From Sulfurimonas sp. (GTDB lineage: Bacteria > Campylobacterota > Campylobacteria > Campylobacterales > Sulfurimonadaceae): 15,972 nt of DNA. Made by a program: the position numbers and the translations under genes. Below, one piece after another: positions 1-8,607 of this stretch. The notes beneath the pieces were generated by a model, which saw nothing but the letters and a program-made list of their open reading frames with translations, had not been told where the DNA came from and made no database searches. Location of the stretch: the NCBI GenBank assembly GCA_024762705.1, contig JANTGW010000006.1, positions 1 to 15,972 on the forward strand, read 5' to 3'. Every line of letters starts with the position of its first letter. Positions within the stretch are counted from its first letter, which is position 1.

Positions 1-913
1 ACATGTAATAGAGGACGGCAGAGCCTACCCCTTAAGTAATGAAGCGAAAAGCGTTGCCAAACTTTTTGAAGAGGTTGCGCAAAGCCTGGGTGTTGTTTTT
101 CATACTGCCCAAAAAGTAACAGATATAAAAAAATTTACAAACAAATATGACAGCGTTGTCGTTGCAACCGGTTCACGGGCGGCTTCACATCTTGGCGGCA
201 ATGCCGATGCCGAGGAGTTTTCCAAAACTTTTGGACACACTGTCATCGATGCCTACCCTTCCCTTGTCCAGCTGCATTTAGCTTCAAAGACAGCCCATAA
301 AATGAGCGGTGCAAAACTCAGCGCTGAAGTCACTCTACTGATAAACCATAAAAAAGAGACGAGCATCAGTGGTGATGTGCTCTTTACAAATTACGGCGTT
401 TCAGGTTTTGCCATTTTAGATATTTCCCAACAAGCAAGTGAGGCACTTTTACATTACAATGCTGTTGCAATTTCGATCAACCTTCTGCCTCAATTCAATG
501 CCCAAAAACTCTCTGCACATATCTTACATGTAACAAAGAACATGCCTGAATTTACTATTTTAGACATACTCGTCGGCCTGCTGCCTCTCAAAATCGTAAA
601 TGGACTTTTGACAGACTTACATGTAAATCCCGCAACAAAAGATATAGACACAAAACTTGCCAAAAAAATCGCCAACCTTATACTCAATTGGCGCTTTGAA
701 GTTGAAGATACACACGGGTTCAGACATGCCGAAGTAAGTGGTGGCGGAATAAATACAGATGAAATAGACCCAAAAACATTTGAATCGAAAAAGCAAAAAA
801 ATCTTTACTTTATCGGAGAGTGTTTGGATGTTGTCGGCAGACGCGGCGGCTATAACTTTGCTTTTGCCTGGGCAAGCGCACATGCTGCAGCATCAGCTAT
901 AAGCAGAGGTTAA
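1..913 (+). CDS. BaiN/HI0933-like NAD(P)/FAD-dependent oxidoreductase, 5'-truncated by window edge
   Basis: The reading frame is open from base 2 to the TAA at 911-913, giving 303 visible residues. An internal ATG at 302 is not the start, because family sequence continues upstream of it. Visible family marks are an early R-x-YP-x-S segment (residues 7-12), the FAD-domain segment VVVATGSRA near residue 50, and a GHTVIDAYPSLVQL segment near residue 80. The C-terminal signature comprises GGGINTDEID, then NLYFIGECLDVVGRRGGYN, then an Ala-rich final helix. This is the pattern of the HI0933-like flavoprotein family (BaiN, YhiN). Full members are about 400 residues, so roughly 100 residues, including the N-terminal GxGxxG dinucleotide-binding loop, lie outside the window. 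Substrate and physiological role are unknown for most members. The family call is firm; the reaction is not known. Confidence 0.88.
   Translation, partial: HVIEDGRAYPLSNEAKSVAKLFEEVAQSLGVVFHTAQKVTDIKKFTNKYDSVVVATGSRAASHLGGNADAEEFSKTFGHTVIDAYPSLVQLHLASKTAHKMSGAKLSAEVTLLINHKKETSISGDVLFTNYGVSGFAILDISQQASEALLHYNAVAISINLLPQFNAQKLSAHILHVTKNMPEFTILDILVGLLPLKIVNGLLTDLHVNPATKDIDTKLAKKIANLILNWRFEVEDTHGFRHAEVSGGGINTDEIDPKTFESKKQKNLYFIGECLDVVGRRGGYNFAFAWASAHAAASAISRG
524..533. repeat. Palindrome TTACATGTAA, copy 1
   Basis: Perfect 10-base palindrome inside the flavoprotein gene, read in frame as Leu-His-Val. The window itself opens with ACATGTAA (1-8) in the same frame, probably another copy cut by the edge. 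Confidence 0.8.
617..626. repeat. Palindrome TTACATGTAA, copy 2
   Basis: Second perfect copy in the flavoprotein gene, 93 bases after the first, again read as Leu-His-Val. Confidence 0.8.
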
Positions 914-969
914 AATACAAACAGATAAACTATCCTTAATAATAAACTTCTTACAAAAAGGATACCTGC

Positions 970-1527
970 ATGTCAACACCCGTCATAATTCTTATAGTTC
1001 TTGCTATAGTTTTAGTACTTATGTACAACTCACTCATAGCCAAGAAAAACCAAGTCGAAAATATTTTCGCCTCTGTAGATACACTTCTGAAAAAACGTTA
1101 TGATTTAGTACCAAACCTTGTAGCTTCTGTCAGCAAATACATGCAACACGAAAAATCTATACTCGAAGATATAACAAAACTGCGCTCAGAAGCGAATAAA
1201 TCGAATTTAAGCGACAAAGAGAAAATAGATTTAGATAAAAAGATGAGTGCTGCACTTGGCTCTATTATGATCGCGGTTGAGAACTACCCTGAACTCAAAG
1301 CGAATGAAAATGTTTTACATCTGCAACACTCTCTCAATGAGGTAGAAGCGCAGATATCTGCAGCACGCCGTGCTTACAATCAGGCAGTGACAGATTACAA
1401 CAATGCTATTGAGCAGATTCCTACAAATTTCATGGCAAATATGATGGGATATACCAGAAAAGATGTGTTTGAGATCAGTGAAGATGAACGAAAGAATGTC
1501 AATGTAAAAGAGTTGTTTAATCAGTAG
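970..1527 (+). CDS. lemA: LemA family protein
   Basis: This 185-residue protein matches LemA in length and layout. A single N-terminal membrane segment (about residues 3-20) is followed directly by YNSLIAKKNQVENIF and the family hallmark LLKKRYDLVPNLVASVSKYM (residues 38-57). Long helices follow, with AVENYPELKANENVLHLQ and then ARRAYNQAVTDYNNAIEQIP near residue 145. LemA proteins are membrane-anchored helical bundles of unclear biochemical role. The ATG at 970 has an AAAGGA ribosome site about 8 bases upstream. It is the first gene of a close-packed plus-strand cluster and its TAG stop abuts the next ATG. LemA next to a DUF3137 membrane protein is a recurrent bacterial pairing, suggesting that the two act together at the inner membrane (inference). 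Confidence 0.93.
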   Translation: MSTPVIILIVLAIVLVLMYNSLIAKKNQVENIFASVDTLLKKRYDLVPNLVASVSKYMQHEKSILEDITKLRSEANKSNLSDKEKIDLDKKMSAALGSIMIAVENYPELKANENVLHLQHSLNEVEAQISAARRAYNQAVTDYNNAIEQIPTNFMANMMGYTRKDVFEISEDERKNVNVKELFNQ

Positions 1528-2487
1528 ATGAAAAGTATCAGCGAGTTAACAGACTTTTACTATAAAACGCTTTATCCGGTACTACAAACGCTTGAAGAAG
1601 AAAGAGCAAAGCTAAAGAGCAAAATTATAAAAATAGCCCTTGTCTATACTATTGTAATTGCGCTGCTTACTTTTATTTTTTTTAGAGATATGCCTCTGGA
1701 TTTTTATATATTTACAGCAGTTGCGTATATTGCCATAGGTGGAGGTATATATAAATACATGATAAAAGACTACACATTTCAATTTAAAAATGCCATCATT
1801 GAGCCTCTTATCCAAGAAATTGACAAAAACCTCAGCTATATGCCAAATGCACATGTTGCACAAGAAAATTTCACCCGTTCGAGAATGTTTACAACCAAAC
1901 CTGACAGATTCAATGGAAATGATTATATCCGAGGTAAGATCGACGGAATAACACTAGAACTCTCAGATCTGCATGCCGAAAAAAAACACAAAGACTCAAA
2001 AGGAAGGACAACTTGGAGCACCATATTTCAAGGGCTTTTCATAGTCTGCGAATTTAACAAGCATTTTAAATCAAACACCGTTATTCTGCCAGACAGTGCC
2101 CAAAATACTTTCGGCTCCTTTATAGGCAACTGGCTGCAGTCAAACAATATAAGCCGAAGTGAACTAGTAAAGATGGACAATCCTGAGTTTGAAAAAGAGT
2201 TTGTTGTCTATTCGGATGACCAGATAGAAGCACGATATATTTTGACACATACACTTATGAACAAACTGCTGCATTTCAAAAAAAAGTCGCAGCATCCTCT
2301 CTATGTCTCATTTCTTGGTGGAAAAATCTACATGGCCATAGAATACAACAAAGACCTTTTTGAACCATCTGTCTTTCATTCACTATTAAAGTATAAAATA
2401 GCAATGGAATATATCCAAACCCTGCATTTGGCCCTGGGTATTGTCCAAGAGCTGCAGCTCAATCAAAAACTATGGAGTAAACGATGA
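1528..2487 (+). CDS. DUF3137 domain membrane protein
   Basis: This is a 319-residue protein with two adjacent membrane segments (about residues 34-51 and 57-76) after a short charged N-terminus, then a large soluble domain. DUF3137 marks include the GKIDGITLELSDLHAE segment (about residues 136-151), the TIFQGLFIVCEFNKHF segment near residue 170, and the PEFEKEFVVYSDDQIEARYI segment near residue 230, followed by SFLGGKIYMAIEY. The start ATG follows the lemA stop with no gap, so translation is probably coupled. The stop overlaps the next start by 4 bases (ATGA). The function of DUF3137 is not established; its genetic link to LemA suggests an envelope role. The gene contains a run of eight T at 1676-1683 within the first membrane segment. 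Confidence 0.88.
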   Translation: MKSISELTDFYYKTLYPVLQTLEEERAKLKSKIIKIALVYTIVIALLTFIFFRDMPLDFYIFTAVAYIAIGGGIYKYMIKDYTFQFKNAIIEPLIQEIDKNLSYMPNAHVAQENFTRSRMFTTKPDRFNGNDYIRGKIDGITLELSDLHAEKKHKDSKGRTTWSTIFQGLFIVCEFNKHFKSNTVILPDSAQNTFGSFIGNWLQSNNISRSELVKMDNPEFEKEFVVYSDDQIEARYILTHTLMNKLLHFKKKSQHPLYVSFLGGKIYMAIEYNKDLFEPSVFHSLLKYKIAMEYIQTLHLALGIVQELQLNQKLWSKR

Positions 2488-3002
2488 AAATAAAACTAAC
2501 ACTGGCGGCTCTTTTAGCCACACTCAACCTCTATGCCGTCACAATCGGTGAAGTTCCTAAAAATATAGTTATAGACAACGACAACGGTGGTCTGGTAAAA
2601 GGCGGTGCCTGGGATTCTAGTATGCTTAAAGACAAAGTATATGTTATGTTCTATGTAGACCCTGATGAAAAAGATGTCAATGAAGATTTTTCACAAGCAC
2701 TCAAAGCAAAGAAATACAGAGAAAAAGGTGACTTTGGAAGTATTGCCATCATCAATATGGCCGCAACTTGGAAACCAAATTTTGCGATAGAAGCCATCTT
2801 AAAAGGCAAACAAAAAGAGTTTCCAAAAACAATTTATGTCAAAGACAAAGACAAGATATTGGTCAAAGAATGGGAACTCGGCGATGATGCTTCAAATATC
2901 GTTATTTTTTCTAAAAACGGAACAGTACTTTTTTACAAGTCCGGAAAGATGGATGATGAAGATATGAAAAAAGCTTTTACATTAATTGAGGCAAATATAT
3001 AA
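2484..3002 (+). CDS. ytfJ: YtfJ-like exported thioredoxin-fold protein
   Basis: The protein has 172 residues and a clear Sec signal peptide: KIK, a hydrophobic core, and probable cleavage after NLYA near residue 18. The mature part resembles the YtfJ/HI0045 family: an early GGLVKGGAWDSSMLKDKVYV segment, then YVDPDEKDVNEDFSQAL, then FGSIAIINMAATWKPNF, and a late NIVIFSKNGTVLFYKSG segment. That arrangement follows a thioredoxin-like fold, but no CxxC motif is present, so it is unlikely to be a dithiol oxidoreductase. The old annotation of this family as a transcriptional regulator is not supported. The start overlaps the end of the DUF3137 gene by 4 bases, implying translational coupling. The role is unknown, presumably periplasmic. 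Confidence 0.82.
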   Translation: MKIKLTLAALLATLNLYAVTIGEVPKNIVIDNDNGGLVKGGAWDSSMLKDKVYVMFYVDPDEKDVNEDFSQALKAKKYREKGDFGSIAIINMAATWKPNFAIEAILKGKQKEFPKTIYVKDKDKILVKEWELGDDASNIVIFSKNGTVLFYKSGKMDDEDMKKAFTLIEANI

Positions 3003-3788
3003 ATGCAAAACGAAAAAAACATACTCTCACGAAGTTTTAAAGACCTTTTCACCAAAAAGATGCTGATGTATTCTCTCATGCCTTTTATAATCAGTATGCT
3101 CATTCTTTATATTTTCTTTTTTATCGTTGCCGGATTGGGTGTTGACCAACTCACAACAATGGAAGTACAAAGTACACAAACCACAGTTGAAAATGGCATA
3201 CCCCATACTGAAAGTTTTCAAGCAACTCTACAGGATACTGCTATAATTAAATTTTTAATGAGCAGTGCCCTTACCTCATGGATAGCAACATTTCTGATTT
3301 ATACCATAGGTGGACTGATGACGCTCTATGCTTCTATATTTGTCGCACTACTCGTCATTGGCTTTTTAACACATTCCATTTTACAGGAAATCCAGCATAG
3401 GCATTACCGTGATGTAGAGATGATAGGCTATTCCAATGCATTGGAAGGAATATTTTTAACCATAAAGTGGATGTTTATTATGATTATCCTATTTTTTGTA
3501 TTTATACCTCTATATTTCATACCTGTCATCAATATCGCAGCTTTCAACTTCCCTTTGTATTATTTTTTCCACAAAATGATGATTTATGACGTTTCGTCAA
3601 ATATCTGTACAAAAGAAGAAGCTATGAAAATAAAATTCCTTCATGCAAATACTCTCAGACTCAAAACTTTAGGGCTTTATCTGCTTTCACTCATCCCTTT
3701 TGTTATATTTTTCGCCTCGGTATTTTATGTAATATATCTTGGACACAGCTACTTCATAGAAGTTAGAAAACTGAGAAAAGAGAGTTAA
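3003..3788 (+). CDS. EI24/CysZ-like integral membrane protein
   Basis: This is a 261-residue membrane protein with hydrophobic blocks at about residues 20-46, 92-121, 155-190 and 220-252. The third block contains a family-like INIAAFNFPLYYFFHKMMIYD segment near residues 176-195. That pattern fits the EI24 domain family, which includes the CysZ sulfate channel, but nothing here identifies sulfate as the substrate. A soluble loop rich in Thr and Gln separates the first two blocks. The ATG follows the preceding TAA without a gap, so this is the last gene of the lemA operon. Its TAA stop shares bases with the stop of the convergent helicase gene: 3785-3788 reads TTAA and serves both strands. Confidence 0.78.
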   Translation: MQNEKNILSRSFKDLFTKKMLMYSLMPFIISMLILYIFFFIVAGLGVDQLTTMEVQSTQTTVENGIPHTESFQATLQDTAIIKFLMSSALTSWIATFLIYTIGGLMTLYASIFVALLVIGFLTHSILQEIQHRHYRDVEMIGYSNALEGIFLTIKWMFIMIILFFVFIPLYFIPVINIAAFNFPLYYFFHKMMIYDVSSNICTKEEAMKIKFLHANTLRLKTLGLYLLSLIPFVIFFASVFYVIYLGHSYFIEVRKLRKES

Positions 3789-5866
3789 TCTTCCTCTTTT
3801 TCCTCTGCTTGCATAACCATTTTTCTATATGCCTCATCTTTTGGCACAAGTCCGGCTTCATATAAGAATTGAGAAGCGATGAAGTTTTGCTTTTTTATCT
3901 TGTCATATTTCGCATAACTTAAGTAAAGTATGTCTTTTGCACGGGTAACTGCCACATAAAAAAGTCGTCGCTCTTCATCAAGCGATCCGCCCCTTTGCAT
4001 CAATTTTCTGTTTGGAAAGCGTCCATCCATCAAGTCTACAACATAGACCTCTTTATACTCAAGCCCTTTACTCGCATGTACACTTAACAAGTTTACGCCC
4101 TCACCCTGTGTCAAGTCAGAAGAACCCAAGATCATAGCATTTAAAAAACGCTCATGTTCGCTGTATGGTTTTGCAAGTTCTTCTAGCAGCAAAACTTTTC
4201 TCTGGATTCTGCTGAGTGATTCACTTTTTTGCTGTTCATCGACCGAGCCGTCTTTAAGTGTTGCTCTTTTTGTTGCGAGCACATCTGCTATATACATGTA
4301 AAGCGCAGAGTTTGCAATTTTTTTGACAATGGTTTTGGGTTGTTTTACCCCTTTTAGATCACGAAACAACAGATAAAAGTTATGTAAAAAAGTCGCACTC
4401 TCTTTTGTGAGTTTCGGATGTTTCAACACCGGATTTTTCATGAACTTTGCTTCAAAATCCAGTTTTGCATACTTGCCGACCGCACCAAGCTCTATAAAAT
4501 CATCGAAAAGCCCTAACTGATGGTTGAGTTTTCGTTTTTCAAAAGGGTTTTTCATACTTTCATCCGGCGCATACAGTCCGTAAAACATACTTCCCTGCCC
4601 CAAAAACTTCAATGCGGTGTAAAGCTCTTTTGCCATAGCAGAACCGATACCGCGGGCAAATTCAAACAGATGAATAAACGCCATCATGTCCGACTCATTC
4701 ACAAGCAGTGTATAAAGGTCCAAAATGGCTTTGACCTCACGCGAATCAAAGAAACTTGTACCGCCTTTTCGTTTACATGGAATGTCAAGTTCACGCAGTC
4801 CCACTTCTATGCCGTCTGCAGAAGAGTTGTTACGAAAAATGACCGCTATCTCTTCACGTGGGGTTGAAGTATCGCGAATCATAGCTGCTATGGCATGGTA
4901 CTGGTCAAACAGTTCATCAAAGGCCAAAAGTTTTGGGGGCTGTGCATCATACACACGCGTTACTTCAAGTTTTTTAGGGTAAATTCTCTCATTATGTTCA
5001 ATGACCTTGTTAGCTAATGAAAGAATAGGCACAGAAGAACGGTAATTTTTTGTTAAAGTATGCACGACCGCATCAGGGTATTTTTTTGTAAAAGAACCTA
5101 TTATGCCGATATCTGCCCCGTTAAAAGCATATATACTCTGATCATAATCTCCCACACAAAAAAGTGAAGGTGGATTCATTGCATCTATGAGCGTTCCCTG
5201 AAGCGCATTGGTATCTTGATACTCATCAACAAGCACTTCTTTGTAACCCAACTCATCATTTTTGCACATCTCTCTAAAATGCAGCAGCAGATCATTGAAA
5301 TTTAAAAAGCCATATTCTTTTTTCAAGCCCTCAAACTCATCAACTATGTCCGCATAGATCATCGCAAAGAGTTCATGTTCAGGGTAGTTTTCTATCAGCC
5401 ACTCTTCAAAGTTCTTTTGCAATTCCGTATTTTGGTAAAAAGAATACAGATCATAGAGATAGTTCCCGCCATAAGGCTGTACTTCCGCTTCTATCTGCAT
5501 AAATGAACGCTTCTCAAACACAGAACGAAAAAGTGTTTTGAGTTCACGCTGCTGTTTAAGCACTACTCTTTTGTCTCTTTTTTTCAGCCATCTGTAACTC
5601 ACCGAATGAAAGGTTCCCGCGTCTATCTTTTTGGCGACATTCGCACCAAAATATTCTCCGACGCGGGCAACCATCTCTGCTGCGGCCTTGTTTGTAAATG
5701 TCAAAAGCAAGATCTCTTCCGGCTTGATACCATTATTTAAAAGATGTCCAATTCTTCCGACGATGGTGGATGTTTTACCGGTTCCTGCAGAGGCAATTAT
5801 GAGGTTTTTTGTGTGTGGAGATGTCGCAGCTGCATATTGTTCTTCATTTAACCGGGACAAAGGCAT
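3785..5866 (-). CDS. UvrD/Rep-family superfamily 1A DNA helicase
   Basis: This 693-residue ATP-dependent 3'-5' DNA helicase has all the usual SF1A motifs. They are the Q motif LNEEQYAAA (Q10), Walker A ASAGTGKTS (K31), motif Ia LLLTFTNKAAAEM, motif II VDEYQDTNALQ, motif III CVGDYDQSIYAFNGADI, motif IV LTKNYRSS, motif V LLSVHASKGLEYKEVYVVDL and motif VI RRLFYVAVTRAKD. The length is near the UvrD/PcrA/Rep range. Which of UvrD or Rep it replaces cannot be decided from sequence alone, since Campylobacterota usually carry two such paralogues, so no symbol is given. The ATG at 5866 has a strong AAGGAG site 7 bases upstream (5874-5879). The gene diverges from valS and converges on the EI24 gene, with which it shares stop-codon bases. 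Confidence 0.93.
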   Translation of the reverse strand: MPLSRLNEEQYAAATSPHTKNLIIASAGTGKTSTIVGRIGHLLNNGIKPEEILLLTFTNKAAAEMVARVGEYFGANVAKKIDAGTFHSVSYRWLKKRDKRVVLKQQRELKTLFRSVFEKRSFMQIEAEVQPYGGNYLYDLYSFYQNTELQKNFEEWLIENYPEHELFAMIYADIVDEFEGLKKEYGFLNFNDLLLHFREMCKNDELGYKEVLVDEYQDTNALQGTLIDAMNPPSLFCVGDYDQSIYAFNGADIGIIGSFTKKYPDAVVHTLTKNYRSSVPILSLANKVIEHNERIYPKKLEVTRVYDAQPPKLLAFDELFDQYHAIAAMIRDTSTPREEIAVIFRNNSSADGIEVGLRELDIPCKRKGGTSFFDSREVKAILDLYTLLVNESDMMAFIHLFEFARGIGSAMAKELYTALKFLGQGSMFYGLYAPDESMKNPFEKRKLNHQLGLFDDFIELGAVGKYAKLDFEAKFMKNPVLKHPKLTKESATFLHNFYLLFRDLKGVKQPKTIVKKIANSALYMYIADVLATKRATLKDGSVDEQQKSESLSRIQRKVLLLEELAKPYSEHERFLNAMILGSSDLTQGEGVNLLSVHASKGLEYKEVYVVDLMDGRFPNRKLMQRGGSLDEERRLFYVAVTRAKDILYLSYAKYDKIKKQNFIASQFLYEAGLVPKDEAYRKMVMQAEEKEED
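4292..4301. repeat. Near-copy of TTACATGTAA (9 of 10 on the minus strand)
   Basis: The TACATGTA core is intact at 4293-4300, inside the helicase gene, where it is read in a different frame as Tyr-Met-Tyr. Confidence 0.6.
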
Positions 5867-5900
5867 CAGCGAACTCCTTACACAAATTTTTAAGAGTGTG

Positions 5901-5906
5901 ATTATA
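5901..5906 (-). promoter_or_regulatory. -10 box for the helicase gene
   Basis: A perfect TATAAT lies on the minus strand 35 bases upstream of the helicase ATG, with the AAGGAG ribosome site in between. No convincing -35 box is seen, which is normal for Campylobacterota sigma-70 promoters. The assignment rests on motif and position only. Confidence 0.55.
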
Positions 5907-5933
5907 CTTAGTTATTGTTAAAGTCTAATTAGA

Positions 5934-5939
5934 TATAAT
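5934..5939 (+). promoter_or_regulatory. -10 box for valS
   Basis: A perfect TATAAT on the plus strand lies 36 bases upstream of the valS ATG, preceded by A+T-rich sequence and no clear -35 box. Together with the opposite-strand TATAAT at 5901-5906 it forms a divergent promoter pair whose -10 boxes are 27 bases apart. Confidence 0.55.
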
Positions 5940-5975
5940 CGCGAAATTTTAATTCGTTAATTCAAGGCGCTACTT

Positions 5976-8603
5976 ATGTCAGACAACAAATACAATCCAC
6001 AAGAAACAGAAAACAAATATTATAAAATTTGGGAAGATAGAAAATACTTCGAAATAGACGGCAATCAAGCCATACAAGAAGAAGGCAAGAACTTCTCTAT
6101 CATGATGCCGCCGCCAAATGTCACAGGGCGCCTGCACATCGGGCATGCACTTACATTTACACTTCAAGACATCATCACCCGTTACAAACGTATGGATGGG
6201 TATAAAACACTTTGGCAACCCGGAACCGACCATGCTGGAATCGCGACACAAAATGTTGTAGAAAAGCAGCTGCTAGAGCAAGGCATCACAAAAGAAGAGA
6301 TAGGCCGCGAGGCATTTTTGGAAAAAGTCTGGGCATGGAAAGAAGAGTCTGCCGGAATCATGACAGAACAGCTTCGTAAGATGGGCGTATCTCCTGCATG
6401 GGAGAGAGAACGTTTCACTATGGATGAAGGACTGCAAAAGTCAGTCAAAGAGGCTTTTGTTCATCTTTACAATGAAGGTCTTATCATCCGCGGGAATTAC
6501 ATGGTCAACTGGTGTACACATGATGGTGCGCTTTCAGACATCGAAGTAGAACACGAAGAAGAAGACGGTAAATTTTACCATATGCTTTATCACTTTGCGG
6601 ATGGCAGCGGGAGTGTTGAAGTAGCAACAACTAGACCGGAAACATATTTTGGAGATACTGCCGTAATGGTACACCCTGATGATGAACGCTACAAAGACAT
6701 CATAGGAAAAGAAGTCGTACTTCCACTGCTTGATAGAAAAATAAAGATCATTGCTGATTCGTATGTTGATATGGAATTTGGAACTGGTGTCGTAAAAGTA
6801 ACGCCTGCTCATGACCAAAATGACTACGAGGTTGGAAAACGTCATGATCTGGAATTCATTACAGTATTTGATGAAAAAGGAATCTTAAATGACTATGCTG
6901 GAGAGTTTAAGGGCATGGAGCGTCTTGAAGCCAGAGAGCCAATCGTAAAAAGACTGCAAGAAGAAGGTTTCATAGTTAAGATAGAAGACCACAAACACCA
7001 GGTCGGTCACTGTTACCGCTGTAAGAATGTTGTTGAGCCGTATATCTCAAAACAATGGTTTGTGCGTAAAGAAGTAGCAGACAAGTCTATAGAAAAAACA
7101 AATGCCGGTGAAGCAAAATTCTTCCCTCCGCACTGGATAAACTCTTATAACTCATGGATGGGAGACCTGCGTGACTGGTGTATCTCACGTCAGCTTTGGT
7201 GGGGACATCAGATTCCTGTATTTTACTGTGGTGATTGTGACCATGAATGGGCAACGGAGAATGATCATCCAAGTGAATGTCCAAAATGTGCTTCAAAACA
7301 TATTTCCCAGGACCCTGATGTTCTTGACACTTGGTTCTCTTCTGCATTGTGGCCTTTTTCAACTTTAGGCTGGGGGAACGGTGACACGGAAATGGACAAA
7401 CTTTTCAAATCAGAAGATATGAAAGATTTTTATCCTAACAGCCTGCTCATTACCGGTTTTGACATCCTCTTTTTCTGGGTTGCAAGAATGATGATGATGG
7501 GTGAGCATTTCATAGGAGAATTGCCATTTAACCACATCTATCTGCATGCTCTTGTCCGTGACGAACATGGAAACAAAATGAGTAAATCACGAGGAAATGT
7601 TATAGACCCTCTTGATATGGTGAACAAATACTCTGCCGACATTCTGCGTTTTACTCTTGCAATTTCTGCGGCGCAGGGACGTGACATCAGAATGAGTCAG
7701 GACAAACTCGAGCAAAACCGTAATTTTACGAACAAGCTTTACAATGCGAGCAAGTATTTACAAATGAATGTAGAGACTTTCCCGGATATGGACAGTTTTT
7801 GTGTCGAAACAGACCTCGGCCGCTACATGGTAAGCCGCCTGAACTTTGCGACAAAAGAGGTTCGTGCTTACTTGGATGAATACAAATTCAACGATGCAGC
7901 ACTTACTATGTATCGCTTTTTATGGAATGAATTCTGTGACTGGGGAATAGAACTTAGTAAAGCAGACAAATCTTCCATCGTAGAACTCGGTGCGATTTTC
8001 AAAGAGGCTATGAAACTTTTACATCCGTTTATGCCTTTTATCACAGAGCATCTATACCATGAGCTCAGCGGAACTTCTTTGGAAGACTCTGATTCAATTA
8101 TGGTCAAAAAGTTTCCGCACAAGACAAAACAGCGTAAAGAGGAAGAAACATTCGAGATCATTATGGATGCCATCGTCTCTATCCGTCGTGCGAAAGTTCT
8201 TGTCGATATGGCAAACCAGAAAATCGCCAAAGCCTATGTCAAAATTGACGGCATAAGTGAGAAAGACAAAGAGATGATGCTGCCTTTCATTGCCAAACTT
8301 GCAAAAGTGGATGAAGTACTTTTCACAGAAGAAAAAGTTCAAAATGCGGTAAGCGATATATCTGACAAATGTGAAACTTTCATTCCTACAGATTCGATTG
8401 ACCTGACACCTATCATCAACAAACTGACAAAACAGGATGAAAAACTCCAAAAAGAGATAGGTAAACTTAACGGTATGCTAAGCAATGAACGTTTTGTTGC
8501 CAATGCACCCGAAGATGTTTTAGAAAAAAACAGAGCACTGCTAGCGGACGCACAGAGCAAACGTAAAAAAGTCCTAGAACAACTCAACTCACTAAAGGCC
8601 TAA
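5976..8603 (+). CDS. valS: Valyl-tRNA synthetase
   Basis: This class I aminoacyl-tRNA synthetase charges tRNA-Val. The 875-residue length is normal for ValS. The HIGH signature is HIGH at residues 54-57 within PPPNVTGRLHIGHAL, and KMSKS is at residues 534-538. The editing (CP1) domain contains VATTRPETYFGDTAV and later GTGVVKVTPAHDQNDYEVG. Two Cys clusters (HCYRCKN, and CGDC followed by CPKC) suggest zinc binding in the insert. The Val-type segment DPDVLDTWFSSALWPFS precedes an ITGFDILFFWVARM segment. The C-terminus from about residue 810 is a charged helical arm, as expected of the ValS tRNA-binding coiled coil. The ATG at 5976 has AAGG 8 bases upstream. No T-box leader is visible in the short upstream region. 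The SulP gene follows after 4 bases and is probably co-transcribed. Confidence 0.97.
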   Translation: MSDNKYNPQETENKYYKIWEDRKYFEIDGNQAIQEEGKNFSIMMPPPNVTGRLHIGHALTFTLQDIITRYKRMDGYKTLWQPGTDHAGIATQNVVEKQLLEQGITKEEIGREAFLEKVWAWKEESAGIMTEQLRKMGVSPAWERERFTMDEGLQKSVKEAFVHLYNEGLIIRGNYMVNWCTHDGALSDIEVEHEEEDGKFYHMLYHFADGSGSVEVATTRPETYFGDTAVMVHPDDERYKDIIGKEVVLPLLDRKIKIIADSYVDMEFGTGVVKVTPAHDQNDYEVGKRHDLEFITVFDEKGILNDYAGEFKGMERLEAREPIVKRLQEEGFIVKIEDHKHQVGHCYRCKNVVEPYISKQWFVRKEVADKSIEKTNAGEAKFFPPHWINSYNSWMGDLRDWCISRQLWWGHQIPVFYCGDCDHEWATENDHPSECPKCASKHISQDPDVLDTWFSSALWPFSTLGWGNGDTEMDKLFKSEDMKDFYPNSLLITGFDILFFWVARMMMMGEHFIGELPFNHIYLHALVRDEHGNKMSKSRGNVIDPLDMVNKYSADILRFTLAISAAQGRDIRMSQDKLEQNRNFTNKLYNASKYLQMNVETFPDMDSFCVETDLGRYMVSRLNFATKEVRAYLDEYKFNDAALTMYRFLWNEFCDWGIELSKADKSSIVELGAIFKEAMKLLHPFMPFITEHLYHELSGTSLEDSDSIMVKKFPHKTKQRKEEETFEIIMDAIVSIRRAKVLVDMANQKIAKAYVKIDGISEKDKEMMLPFIAKLAKVDEVLFTEEKVQNAVSDISDKCETFIPTDSIDLTPIINKLTKQDEKLQKEIGKLNGMLSNERFVANAPEDVLEKNRALLADAQSKRKKVLEQLNSLKA

Positions 8604-8607
8604 ACAA

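Noticed and set aside
302..913. ATG at 302 as the start of the flavoprotein
   Set aside because: The same frame is open to the left edge and encodes recognisable family sequence, so the gene is simply cut by the window.
914..969. Promoter for the lemA operon
   Set aside because: The 56-base spacer is A+T-rich (TTAATAAT near 934) but has no clear -10 box, so no site is claimed.
1676..1683. T8 run in the DUF3137 gene as a phase-variable switch
   Set aside because: It is short and encodes Phe in a membrane segment; runs of this size are expected in A+T-rich DNA.
2484..3002. Disulfide oxidoreductase role for the YtfJ-like protein
   Set aside because: Thioredoxin-like fold marks are present but there is no CxxC active site.
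3003..3788. Calling the EI24-like protein CysZ sulfate channel
   Set aside because: Only the general membrane pattern matches, and no cysteine or sulfate genes adjoin it; the SulP gene is about 5 kb away in another transcription unit.
5867..5975. T-box or other leader riboswitch for valS
   Set aside because: The 109-base spacer holds two -10 boxes and ribosome sites and leaves a leader of only about 30 bases, too short for a T-box, which is also not expected in this phylum.
6182..8587. Long open frames antisense to valS (and similar ones opposite the helicase and mutS)
   Set aside because: They lie wholly inside a confident gene, lack ribosome sites and give Cys/Ser/Phe-rich sequence typical of out-of-frame reading.
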